NCBI GenBank assembly: GCA_037178625.1
Contig: CM074127.1
Coordinates: 124,001 to 188,000, forward strand
Origin: Skeletonema tropicum
Lineage: Eukaryota > Bacillariophyta > Thalassiosirophyceae > Thalassiosirales > Thalassiosiraceae
Direction of reading: 5' to 3'
DNA: 64,000 bases
The position numbers and the translations under genes are program-made. The notes beneath the pieces were generated by a model, which worked only from the letters and a program-made list of their open reading frames with translations, did no database searches and had not been told where the DNA came from. Below are positions 53,836 to 63,701 of the stretch, piece by piece; position 1 is the first letter of the stretch; every line of letters starts with the position of its first letter.

Positions 53836-55600
53836 ACGTGCTCGCTAAGCTATCGCTTATCGGGATCTCCATGCCTGACGCATGCCGCTCTGGATTCTGA
53901 CTACGTGGAAGCAGTCAGCTTAGAGAATCTTACTAACAGCCTACGTCTTGGAATTAGTACGATTTCTATCCAATAGCATTCCGAGTCACTCGGCTTACAC
54001 GAGTAACTCTACCGCTAGCAGCAGCTCTCTCCTTCGAAGAGCTCACAACTACTCCAAATACGTAAATTAATACTGTATTCATCGTCGTTGTCATTACACA
54101 TCTATTAGCCTGTGTCATTATTTTAAAATAACAAGTGCTCTCGTCGACAAGCACCGCAGAAAGCTACCAAATACCTCGAAACGAGAAGAATCTTCCATCC
54201 TGGTGAAATATCAGAAGGACTGATCATTATCATGTCGCAAAATGAATTAGCTTCGATTTACTTGGCCTACAACACTCTCACCGAGGACAAACGGCCAAAA
54301 GAATCTCAGGTAACTCGTGGATACATCGAGGATAAAGACAAAGTCGTCTTTCCCATCTTTCCAGTTGCCAAGATTGCCAATGGTCGGAAATGGACTATCG
54401 ATGGCGGATCAACTAATCATGCCAAAACTACGGTAACGTACTATTCCCTTCCACACAATGTTGGACAACACACCTACATGGTACTCAAACTCATCGAATA
54501 TGAAAGTCTAATCTTCGAGCTTGGTTGGGACGACCACGAGAAGAAGCTCATGACTCAACTCATCTTCAATCAACAAAAAGCGTCCGAGCTAGAAGCCGAC
54601 ATCGCAAACAAATTCAACGGTATCACCGGTGATCCTCTCGCTAAGAAGGACATCGACGAATTGAAAAAGACACTATCGCAGCATAAAAAGCAAATCAGCC
54701 ATCATGTGAACGCTCTGAATGATAATGCAGAACGTGCAGGAGGTATGCTTGGAAAGCTCATGGGTCATTTCGATAAGAAATTCGCTGTCATCATCGACAA
54801 CTACTTCAATCAGGGTGCGCCGCACCAAGTGACGAAGTGGAGGGCAGTCAACCATGCATTTTGCAAGGACGCCATGGACTCTTCCAAAATAATGATCCCT
54901 CTGATGTCTTACACAGGGACGGTCTTCGATGACAAAGACGAAACATCAGACTACTTGATGTGTCGTAAAGCGATGCTCTGCACTCAAACAGAAACAGGGC
55001 CTCGTTTGAAAACTCTTAAGGATATTCTCAAGTGCGCTAATTTATTGTTAGTCGAGCAACATGGTTACGGCCTCGCGGAAGCAACCAGAAGCTACTTGGA
55101 ATCCAACATTAAATTCCATCGTGCATTCACATGCAAGGAGTGGGTAGGGATGATCACAGCAATCAATCAATATCTACGTCTCCTTACCACCTACAAAGAT
55201 GATGAACAGTACGCGGACAACGATAGTATTCCACGTGCCAACGTTCCCTACAACGAAGTGGAGCTGTGCAAGATTGTCTTGGCCAGCATGCCCAGAGAGG
55301 TTAGGGATTCTCTTCGAGTGACGTCTCCAAATCGTCCACTTGAAACAGAGCTGGAGCCTTTGGTCGCTCGCATTGACGCCATCTTGGTTCAGCAGAAGAC
55401 CCAACGCGCTTCAAATGAAAAGGATAAGTCTACCAAGAACGGAGCTTCCAACCCCAACCCTAGAAACCAGAAGAAGAATGGTGGAGGTGGCGGTGGAGGT
55501 GGTGGTGGTGGCAATCCAAGTACTAAACCTACGCCTGAAAATCCCAAAGAAGGTGGGTGTGGCAACTGTCAGAAGAATGGAGTCAACGCTTGGTTCTCTC
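53836..55600 (+). mobile_element. inserted fragment of a second LTR retroelement, opposite orientation
   Basis: Sequence between the two halves of the Copia gag. It begins with about 390 bp of noncoding DNA, perhaps LTR and leader (TGGTGAAATATCAGAAGG just before the gag ATG resembles a primer-binding context), followed by a gag frame on the + strand that stops within a zinc knuckle. No pol and no second LTR follow. Boundaries are approximate; the host gag seems to have lost its middle part at the same place. Confidence 0.65.
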
Positions 55601-55617
55601 CAGCATTGATTGACTGA
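54232..55617 (+). CDS. Gag-like protein of the inserted element (truncated at zinc knuckle)
   Basis: 461 codons. Helical capsid-like region (for example HEKKLMTQLIFNQQKASELE, LASMPREVRDSLRV), then a Gly run and a Pro-rich segment leading to CGNCQKNG, the first half of a CCHC knuckle. The last dozen residues (VNAWFSPALID) are the antisense of the surrounding Copia gag, showing that the frame has been joined to foreign DNA. Gag identity is inferred from position, composition and the knuckle; no protein match can be shown here. Confidence 0.65.
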   Translation: MSQNELASIYLAYNTLTEDKRPKESQVTRGYIEDKDKVVFPIFPVAKIANGRKWTIDGGSTNHAKTTVTYYSLPHNVGQHTYMVLKLIEYESLIFELGWDDHEKKLMTQLIFNQQKASELEADIANKFNGITGDPLAKKDIDELKKTLSQHKKQISHHVNALNDNAERAGGMLGKLMGHFDKKFAVIIDNYFNQGAPHQVTKWRAVNHAFCKDAMDSSKIMIPLMSYTGTVFDDKDETSDYLMCRKAMLCTQTETGPRLKTLKDILKCANLLLVEQHGYGLAEATRSYLESNIKFHRAFTCKEWVGMITAINQYLRLLTTYKDDEQYADNDSIPRANVPYNEVELCKIVLASMPREVRDSLRVTSPNRPLETELEPLVARIDAILVQQKTQRASNEKDKSTKNGASNPNPRNQKKNGGGGGGGGGGGNPSTKPTPENPKEGGCGNCQKNGVNAWFSPALID

Positions 55618-55904
55618 AGTGTCAATTGGTCCATTTCCCTTCCGATGCGGAGCTTAATTGACTTATCTACTTTGTCGAAGAAGGACTTTGTTTTTGCTGC
55701 TGTTTCTCCAACCATGATTGCTCCGAGCTCGGGAACCTCGCCTTTGAACGTCGACCTGTCCGCGTTGTTTTGATGTTGGTTTTGTTTTTGTTTCTTTTGT
55801 TTGTTGTGACTGCCACCGCGTTGTTGGTTGACCGTACCAGCATTCTTACTGGATTCATCCGCCCCCGCCCCCGCAGGGCTTGTCTTCGATTCTTCAGCAC
55901 TCAT
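55569..55904 (-). pseudogene. 5' part of Copia gag, interrupted
   Basis: Starts at the ATG 29 bases inside the 5' LTR and encodes about 100 gag residues (basic Gln/Asn/Lys-rich start, then FKGEVPELGAIMVGE and KLRIGREMDQLTLQS, typical of diatom Copia gag) before running into the inserted fragment. The remaining middle of gag is missing; the knuckle end resumes at 53829. Confidence 0.8.
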
Positions 55905-55932
55905 AAGAGCAACTATCGCAATCGATAAAATA

Positions 55933-56214
55933 TGTTGCAGAATGGCTTCTCCTGGAGATAATGGTGGAGATCACCCCAACCTTTGCGCCCACCAAGATCC
56001 AGCAATCTATTTAACACACTATCGATAACTTTTACTTATACTAGGGTAATACGTATTTTATCGATTGTGAGCTCATCGATCTTGGCTCTTGTCATGATCA
56101 GCCCTTCTTGGCTGATACGTGGAGGTAGGTGATTGCATTAGCTGCGAGAGACGACGTCAGCATACGTGGGCTGCTGTGCCGGCCCACTTATCCTGTTCAC
56201 TCTGATTTCCAACA
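55933..56214 (-). repeat. Copia 5' LTR (282 bp)
   Basis: Right-hand LTR, promoter LTR of the element. By eye identical to 49014-49306 apart from the missing 11 bp. Its outer end is only 16 bp from the start codon of STAND copy 3, and its transcription points away from that gene. Confidence 0.92.
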
Positions 56215-56219
56215 CATAC
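56215..56219. repeat. Copia target-site duplication, right (CATAC)
   Basis: Second CATAC, directly after the terminal CA of the right LTR; the leader of STAND copy 3 resumes here with ACAAACAAGG. Confidence 0.9.
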
Positions 56220-56230
56220 ACAAACAAGGA

Positions 56231-59200
56231 ATGAGTGAATTTAATAGTAGTCATTCCAATACATTATTCACTGATCACGGCTCAGCTGCTGCTAATTCAG
56301 GCAATGATGCTGGCGTATCAAATAATATGTTGGCCGCTACTTACAGCGATGGCATGATCATCGGTTTGAATGCTTGGATCGATAAAGCCATTCAAACTGT
56401 AAAATCAGCAGCCGTTACCACCGACCGTAACGATGAGCACAACAATATCGTGTGCTCTCAAGAGTATTTGTCATGTGCACTGAAAATAGCTCACTCCCTG
56501 GCAGACCAGCTCTGCGTTGTCGACGAAAAAAAGACAGTAACATTGACAGAATTTGAGAATGATGAAGGAGGGGGCATTACAACGTTGGATCCATCAATAA
56601 TTAACGAAATAATGGCAGAGCCACATCAGCGGCAATGGCAGCTGCGGCAGTACAAATCGTTGGCGCATTCCATTTACGTACGGTGTGGGGCTGACCGATT
56701 GCATGAAGGAAAGAAAGATGATTTCAGCAGTGCAACAGCGTTATCAAACGCCGATCTTGAGCCACTTCCGTTTCATCCTGATCAATCTTCTGATCCCGAT
56801 GATTTGGGCGTGTTGGGTCAGCAGGTTTCGTCTTTGCTTGAAGATGGTAGTAGTGAGCATATCATCGAATATTTGAGCGTGCAATGTGCTACGTTGAGAG
56901 AGGACGTCTTCAGAGATATGTGTATCAACGATGATGCAAGAATGGTAGCAATACATGCACTGGGTTCCACCTTTTTTGAATTATTTTCTGGTGGACAAAA
57001 AGTATTGGAAAGTTTAGACACTGACCGGCAATCCTCTGCGGCAGAAATGATAGGGACGGAATTCTACGATAGACCTGATCAAATGTCAAACAAGACGCAA
57101 CGAAGATCGCCATCATGCATGTTATCATCCGTTGAGCCACTGAAGTCATTGGGCTTGCCTAATGCTCTTTGTGACCTGATCGGTAACATGATAGGTTGCA
57201 CAAGCAATGGAGGTGTGACTTTTGACGAGAGTTATAAAGCCGTGACAGATGTACGAGATGATTTGAAGTTGATGATGGATTCTCCCGAAGTATATCTTCG
57301 AGATCTCGACATGATACATGCTTACAATGTTGGTCTTCAGATGGAGAGCATCGGGTGCAAGGGCATGGGCGGTCACACATCATTTTACGGCCGAGAGTCA
57401 GAGCTGGAAATGTTGAAGGAGTCTTATCAAAGATCTATAACAAGTGGATGTGAAGTAGCCATGATATACGGGTCATCTGGAATAGGCAAATCAATGCTTT
57501 CTATCAAATTTGCTGAGCATGTAACTGCTAGAAGAACAGGAAGCATGCTTGATGGCGGAAGCGGGATATTTTTGTCGGGGGGCTTCGATAAACTTCAACA
57601 GTCGCAGCCGTTCCACGCCATTAGCTCTGCGTTTGATGAATATTGTACATCATTGGCTGCTGCCAGCGACAAGTCGACAGTCGAAGTAGTTTCGACTGCG
57701 CTGCAAAGAGATCTTGGGGACGAAATGTCGGGTCTAGTCGCCGCGATGCCGAACTTGAGGGGCATTCTTGGCAGTGACTTCTGTTGTGACAATTGTGAGG
57801 ATGACGATAGTAATGTTGCCGTTGATGCACAGAAGAGGTTGAGGTATCTCTTTTGTCAATTTATTGAAATCATTTTAGACTGCCAAGACGAGCCTCTTGT
57901 CCTTTTTCTCGACGACTGTCAATGGATAGACGCGGCTTCAGTAGCTCTGCTGAATCAGATATTGATAATGCCAAACAAGTCAGCCACAAACAAACAACGA
58001 AGGTTCTTCTTCTTTGGGTGCTGTCGCGATGATGAAGTGAATGAAGAGCATGCTCTAATTCTCATGCTGTCCTCGTTGGAAACTTTCGGAACCAAGACGA
58101 CCAATATTATGCTAACCTCCATGAGCAAAGAGACTGTCAACGAAATGGTGTCGACAACATTATCCTTGCTTCCACGCCTCACGCAACCGTTGGCAGATAT
58201 TCTGTATCACAAAACGAAGGGGAGCCCTTTCTTTATCAAGCAGCTGATGCTCGAGTTATACAAACGACGCTTGTTGTATCCCAGCCTGACTGATCGCCGT
58301 TGGGTGTGGGAAAGCGACAACATTCGTGATATAGAGATTACGGATAGTGTTGCAACGTTCATCATGAAGAACTCGTTTCATAGTCTCCCTCCCGAAGTGA
58401 TTTCGGCTTTGAGCGTGTTATCTTGCTTCGGTGCGAGTGCCAGTATCTCGACGATAGAAACTTTGGAAGCAGAGATTCAAACTCCACTCATAGTTCCACT
58501 TGACACGGCAGGGGCTGAGAGTATTGTGGACAAAAGAGAAGGTTTATTCCACTTTACACATGATAAGCTACATGAAGCTGCGTATGGTGCTATACGATCT
58601 GAACAGCGCTGCTTGCAGCACTTCCGATATGGGTTGGCACTTGGTAATGTTGCAGTCAGGGAAAGAGATGACGTGTTGCTCATCACTGCTGTGAGCCAAA
58701 TCAATCACGGTGGACCGCAAGCAGTCATCGATAGTGAGCAAGGTGTAGCTGTGGCTAGGTTGAATCTAGATGCGGGGAAGAAGGCCATGAAAATGTCTGA
58801 CTTCTTCTCGGCTCATTCATTTTTCGATCATGGCATCTCGTACTTGAGGAAAGGACACTGGGAGAAGCAGTACGATCTGAGTTTGGAACTGTTCAATCTA
58901 GCAGCCAAGTGTGCCTTGATGAACGCAGAGTATGCTCACCTCGAGATACTGATTCAACAAATAATGCACTTTGCCCGATGTTTTGAGGACAAGTGTCAGG
59001 CAATTTCTATATCAATAACACTCCTCTTCTTGTCGGGAAATGTCCTTGAGGGTGTCAAGGCCTCGCTGAGCACATTGGCAAGTCTTGGGGAGGAGCTCAG
59101 TCGAAGCCCAAGATGGATTCCTCAAATTGTTCTTAATTATGTTACTCCCACTTTAGTCCACAAGCATTTGAGTGCAACAGAGGCGAAGCTTGCTGAATTA

Positions 59201-60627
59201 TCAGATGATACTTTGTTGAGCTATCCTAAAATGGCCGACCCCTCCAAACTCATGGCAATGGAATTACTGGCCAATCTCTATGAATTGCTTGCTTTTTCCT
59301 ACGAAACGTCGAAATCGAGCTTTATTCTATCAAAAATGATCCAGATAACTTTGAAGCACGGCATGAGTCCACTGTCTCCACTTGCCATTGTGCATTACGG
59401 TAATTACAATGCGTTTGTGAGACAAAACTACGCTGTGGGCGTGCACTACGTGAAACTTGGACTGGCTCTTATGAAGCAAAGTCCTTGTCGAGCTCATGAT
59501 TGTCAAATAATATTTCTTTCGGCTTACACCCGAATGCATGTGGAACCTATGCAGAGTGCTTGTGAGTTATTTCTTGATGGGTTCAGGGCTGCCATGAAGA
59601 GTGGTGCGACCAGAAATGCAATGAAATGTGCCTACTTTTACGATATAACCTCGTTTTGGGCGGGCAAGAAATTAGATGAAGTTGCAAAGTCTATGGAAGA
59701 GACAATAAGTCAAATGAGATTTCACAAGAACTTGGTGTTGATATCTGTTATGCTCCCAATCGTTAGATTGACACTGAGGTTAGTGGGCGAGTCTGTCATA
59801 CCTCAGCAAAATAGTCTGACGAGTGTATTTGGCGAAACCCACAATGAAGAAGACATAGCAAACAAGGTTTCCTCAGCCATGATAGCAAAACAATTTATTG
59901 AGTGCTATGAAGCGTTCATATTCCGAGAGTTGGACAAAGCTAGGGACTGCGCCGAAAAGTTTTTCTCGTTACAGGATTTGACTGCAAACGGCGGTTCAGC
60001 TATGTATCATCGAATATTGTGAGTTCGTTATCTTGGTGTTGATGACACAGAAATATGAATGCATGTATGTATTTCCAATTTGAGTCTTCCTCTTCTCCTA
60101 TGCTGACATTTGCGCTCTTTCCTTCTTCGCTTTAAGTTACTTTGGCTTGGTATCATTTTGGATTGGCAGGGAGACAAATGACAAAAAGTGGATAGCGAGG
60201 GGTACGGAGTCGAAGGTTTCAATCGAGAAGCTGGCCGCACTAGCTTCCAAATGGAACTTTCAGAACAGTGAGTTTGGATTCAGATCTATTTATATACACA
60301 ACATCAATCTAAGCCTAGCCATATCTAATGTGTTGTTTCTGTTGACCTATACATCCAGAAACATATCTTCTCCAAGCCGAAGAGCAATTCTGTGCACGAA
60401 ACTTACATGTCGCAGAAAAACTGTATGGTAATGCCATATTCAGTTCAAAGCATCATAAATTTGTGAACGAGGAAGCACTAGCAAATGAGTTGGCTGGGCA
60501 TTTCTATCTTGATACAGGCAGAAAGTACAAGTCGTTACGATACTTCTGCCAAGCGGAAGAGAAATACCGTGAATGGGGTGCTGTTGCAAAAGCAAATGAG
60601 CTTGCAACATATTTGCGGAGCAATTGA
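56231..60627 (+). CDS. STAND-class AAA ATPase with helical repeats, copy 3 (3 exons)
   Basis: Exons 56231-60018, 60137-60267 (131 nt) and 60359-60627 (269 nt); 1395 residues. The first in-frame ATG after the Copia element is MSEFNSSHSN, the same start as copy 2, so the coding sequence is whole. Walker A GSSGIGKS, Walker B LVLFLDDCQWID and FYGRESELEM are all kept, as is the RRTGSMLDGGSG segment missing from copy 1. Along the helical region it alternates between matching copy 1 (WIPQIVLNYVTPTLVHKHL, DITSFWAGKKLDEVAKSMEE, QFIECYEAFIFRELDKA) and copy 2 (SYPKMADPSKLMAMEL, the end GGSAMYHRI). Its promoter block is displaced upstream of the transposon, so expression may be lost or changed. Otherwise as described for copy 2. 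Confidence 0.87.
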
Positions 60628-61203
60628 TTCTCGAATTAGCTTGGGACTGAGCTGAAACTAAGCGCCAAACGAAATTGTTCAGATTCGTCCGCCTTTATGC
60701 AATCCATATTCTTTGCAGTAGATTTTGTCAATTCTTACTCATGGACTATGGTCTACATGACTCTTAATGTTGGCTTGCGCATCATTTCCTAAGTAATAGT
60801 AGGATTACTCCAACTCCGCCAAAATGCACAAAAATATATACTCAACACTCCTTTCTTCTGTCACATAAACTTCAGAGACACTGTCGCACTTTCTGTTGAG
60901 GACCTTGTGCTAAGTTACAGTAGGTACAATGTCGTGAATATAATTTTCATTCTTAAATATCAAAGCATCGTCTTCTAAGTAAATAGGCTAACATCTGGCT
61001 AACATAGTGCAAAACGGAAAGGGACAAAACAATACCCTTTCAGATAATTGACGCTTCAGGTTTGCATTCGCTTCAAACAACAAGTAAGAACTGTGAAAGA
61101 GATACCTGCTTCATGAATACTCATTAACTACATACTTGTCTCCACTCCGGGTAGGCTAGCGTACCAGCAAGCCCAGCTGGTCCGGTCTAGTATTGCACTA
61201 ACA
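60628..61203. other. 3' flank of STAND copy 3, then unassigned DNA
   Basis: The first 210 bp match the 3' flank of copy 2; the remainder has no gene or repeat I recognise. Confidence 0.55.
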
Positions 61204-61220
61204 AACAAGAAAAAAGGAGA

Positions 61221-61660
61221 ATATATTTCGTCGTCGATATGCGCATGAGCCGCTTCGAGCGGCAAAATATACTCCACTGCTACAGCCTCGTAGCTGATAT
61301 GAGAGGTCCAGTATGGGCTGGCCAGCAGCACCACATATTACCAGATCGTATACTTCGTCGTCAATATGCGCATGAGCCGCTTCTAGCCGACCATTATACT
61401 CGGTAACGATACCATACAAGCACATTAGCAATGCCGGATTGCATTGGTAGAAGCGATGCTACAGCCTCGTAGCTGATATGAGAGGTCCAGTTTGGGTGTG
61501 GGCTGGCCAGCTGCACCACATATTACCAGATCGAATATTTCGTTGTCAATATGCGCATGAGCCGCTTCTAGTGGCTATTATACTCGGTGGAGATACTATA
61601 CAAGTATATTAGCACTGCCCAGACGGATTGCATTGGTAGAAACGATGCGACAGTTTCTTC
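61221..61660. repeat. tandem repeat of three units, ~127-185 bp
   Basis: Three head-to-tail units beginning near 61222, 61349 and 61534 share ATATGCGCATGAGCCGCTTC; the full unit also has GATTGCATTGGTAGAA, CTACAGCCTCGTAGCTGATA, GAGAGGTCCAGT and CACATATTACCAGATCG. The first unit has an internal deletion. A single inverted copy lies next to STAND copy 1 (16935-17105). No coding signal in any frame. Confidence 0.85.
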
Positions 61661-62476
61661 GTTGGAAAAGCATTGCTACTGCTGTTACAGTAGGGTTTCA
61701 GTTTCAATTAGACGTAGTTAATTGCTTTTTAAGCGTAAGCCCATGTTAGTGCTGAACAATCTACCGCTGCGCCGTGGGGTCGGCGGCTTCATCGTTGGTG
61801 GCGTATTTATCGAGTTCAAACGACAATATTTAGATCAGCCACCATCACCTATTCGACAAACTCCTCTGATGGTTGAGAGATGCCATTTCCGATAACTTTC
61901 TGAAGGTGTCCGCCGGTTTGGGAACGTATGCAAATATGAGCCCCCACAGGATCTTCTTTTGGGTAAAGAGTGGTAAATACCTTTCACGATAACCTTCCGA
62001 TTGTTCTTGGTTTGAGAGCTTTAGTAGTATTTTTACCATGAAAGTACGAAATTGCTCCCTAAAGAGGTCCGTTGGGTAAGGTTCGGTATATTGCTCGAAA
62101 CTATCAGAGGCACGACTACTCCAATTTTTGCTGGGGTCTACCGACAGTCTCCCTGCTGTGTGTATGAATTTATTTCACGATATATATGATAGATAATGGA
62201 GTGTGTTTTCGTCAGAGGGGAGAACGGGTGCCGTCGGTGGCGCCGACGATAATTGAGGCCAATGTGCATGATAAATGGCGACAAAGATACACTATGACAG
62301 TGGGGGTGGATAGACGGAAGATTTGTGCTTCTATATGGAGGGTTGATTTAGATGAGCAGTGGGTTTGATGGCAGTGAGGCACCATGCTATGTTGCGGAAA
62401 GGTAGAGGAATAGACGAGGTGGTATGGTAATTTGGTACAACAATCGAGCGATTACAGGACACAACAACAAATTGCA
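61661..62476. other. intergenic, no gene recognised
   Basis: No open frame with a family signal and no repeat noted. Confidence 0.45.
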
Positions 62477-63701
62477 ATGGGCAGCTATGTGGGGCGTTCC
62501 AGGAGTGAGCGGCAGGATAGAGCAGCCTTAAGCTGTGGGAAAAACGTAAGTTGTTTTAAAGTTTGGCACGTCAGCTGGTCGGTTGCGCCCCAGATGTTTA
62601 TGCATAGGCATCTGAGGAGATTGAAGCAGATAAGTAAGCTTGACGGGGACGACGCTTTAGTGATTTCTACGACAATAACGAGTGATGTGCAGAAGAGACG
62701 GCGACGGCAACGACTGAGAGGGGGAAGAGATGATGGAGACACTGTCCTGGTGGCGCAAGGTGATCGGTCCCATGGCAACATGGTTGATAGAGACCCATGC
62801 AACACTGTGGAACGTGTTCGGGACACCGAGAGAGTTATTGGATTATGGCGAAGGTGAGAACGAAAGAAAGGTTGGGACTGTTGAGATTAGTAATGTGCAG
62901 AAGAGACGGCGACGGCAACGACTGAAAGGTAGAAGAGATGTTGGAGACACTGTCCTGGTGGCGCAAGGTGATCGGTCCCATGGCAACATGGTTGATAGAG
63001 ACCCAAGCAACACTGCGGAACGTGTTCGGGACACCGCAAGTCCACCCCCGAGTGTGAAAGCGAGGGAGTGGGATCGGGACACCGCAAGTCCACCCCCGAG
63101 TGTGAAAGCGAGTGAGTGGGATCGGGACACCGCAAGTCCACCCCCGAGTGTGAAAGCGAGTGAGTGGGATCGGGACACCGCAAGTCCACCGCAGAGTGTG
63201 AAAGCGAGTGAGTGGGATCGGGACACCGCAAGTCCACCCCCGAGTGTGAAAGCGAGTGAGTGGGATCAAGACACCGCAAGTCCACCCCCGAGTGTGAAAG
63301 CGAGTGAGGGTTTGCAACCTCCACGGTTGAACTCAGGCGACGAGGTGACAGGCGCGACAAAGGATCAAGACACCGCAAGTCCACCCCCGAGTGTGAAAGC
63401 GAGTGAGGGTTTGCAACCTCCACGGTTGAACTCAGGCGACGAGGTGACAGGCGCGACAAAGGATCAAGACACCGCAAGTCCACCCCCGAGTGTGAAAGCG
63501 AGTGAGGGTTTGCAACCTCCACGGTTGAACTCAGGCGACGAGGTGACAGGAGCGACAAAGGATCGACATCGGAAGGAGAACAAGCGCAAAGGTGTGACAG
63601 CGAGTGAGCGGGTGGTGAAAAATTTTGCAGAGTCCTACCATGGCTTCGTTGGCATGCGGGACGCATCGGCAGGTCCATGTGCGATCGTAGAGGAAACATG
63701 A
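62477..63701 (+). other. repeat-rich reading frame(s), possible hypothetical gene
   Basis: Two overlapping + strand frames (62477-62857 and 62730-63701) contain the same protein-like block (VQKRRRRQRL ... DGDTVLVAQGDRSHGNMVDR) because a segment of about 145 bp is duplicated (62684-62828 and 62892-63036, offset 208 bp) in different frames. The second frame goes on through the minisatellite with DTASPPPSVKASEWDR repeats and a basic tail ending at 63701. The minus strand is also open across the array, so openness is weak evidence of coding. No known domain. A spliced gene joining the two frames is possible but I found no convincing intron. Confidence 0.35.
63027..63563. repeat. minisatellite: five 48-bp units then three 99-bp units
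   Basis: Unit starts at 63027, 63075, 63123, 63171 and 63219 (48 bp, CGGGACACCGCAAGTCCACC...), then 63267, 63366 and 63465 (99 bp), each 99-bp unit being the same core plus a 54-bp addition with TTGCAACCTCCACGGTTGAA. Both periods are multiples of three, so the frame is kept. Confidence 0.95.

Larger units (their letters stand above)
49014..56214 (-). mobile_element. Copia-type LTR retrotransposon (CoDi-like), 7.2 kb
   Basis: Bounded by direct LTRs (49014-49306 and 55933-56214) starting TG and ending CA, with 5-bp terminal inverted repeats (TGTTG/CAACA) and a CATAC target duplication. The element reads on the minus strand: LTR, 5' part of gag (55904 downward), an inserted opposing gag fragment (about 53840-55600), then the 3' end of gag joined to pol (53829-49219). 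Domain order protease, integrase, RT, RNase H is Copia type. The LTRs match by eye except one 11-bp indel, so the insertion looks recent. The break in gag makes this copy non-autonomous. Confidence 0.93.

Noticed and set aside
61500..61660. CRISPR-like array in the 61.2-61.66 kb repeats
   Set aside because: Units are long, only three, and contiguous without unique spacers; a tandem repeat in a eukaryotic genome.
62835..63699. Three long minus-strand frames over the minisatellite (LTRFHTRGWTCGVP-type repeats)
   Set aside because: They arise because 48- and 99-bp units are multiples of three and lack stops in several frames; no domain or start context favours them.
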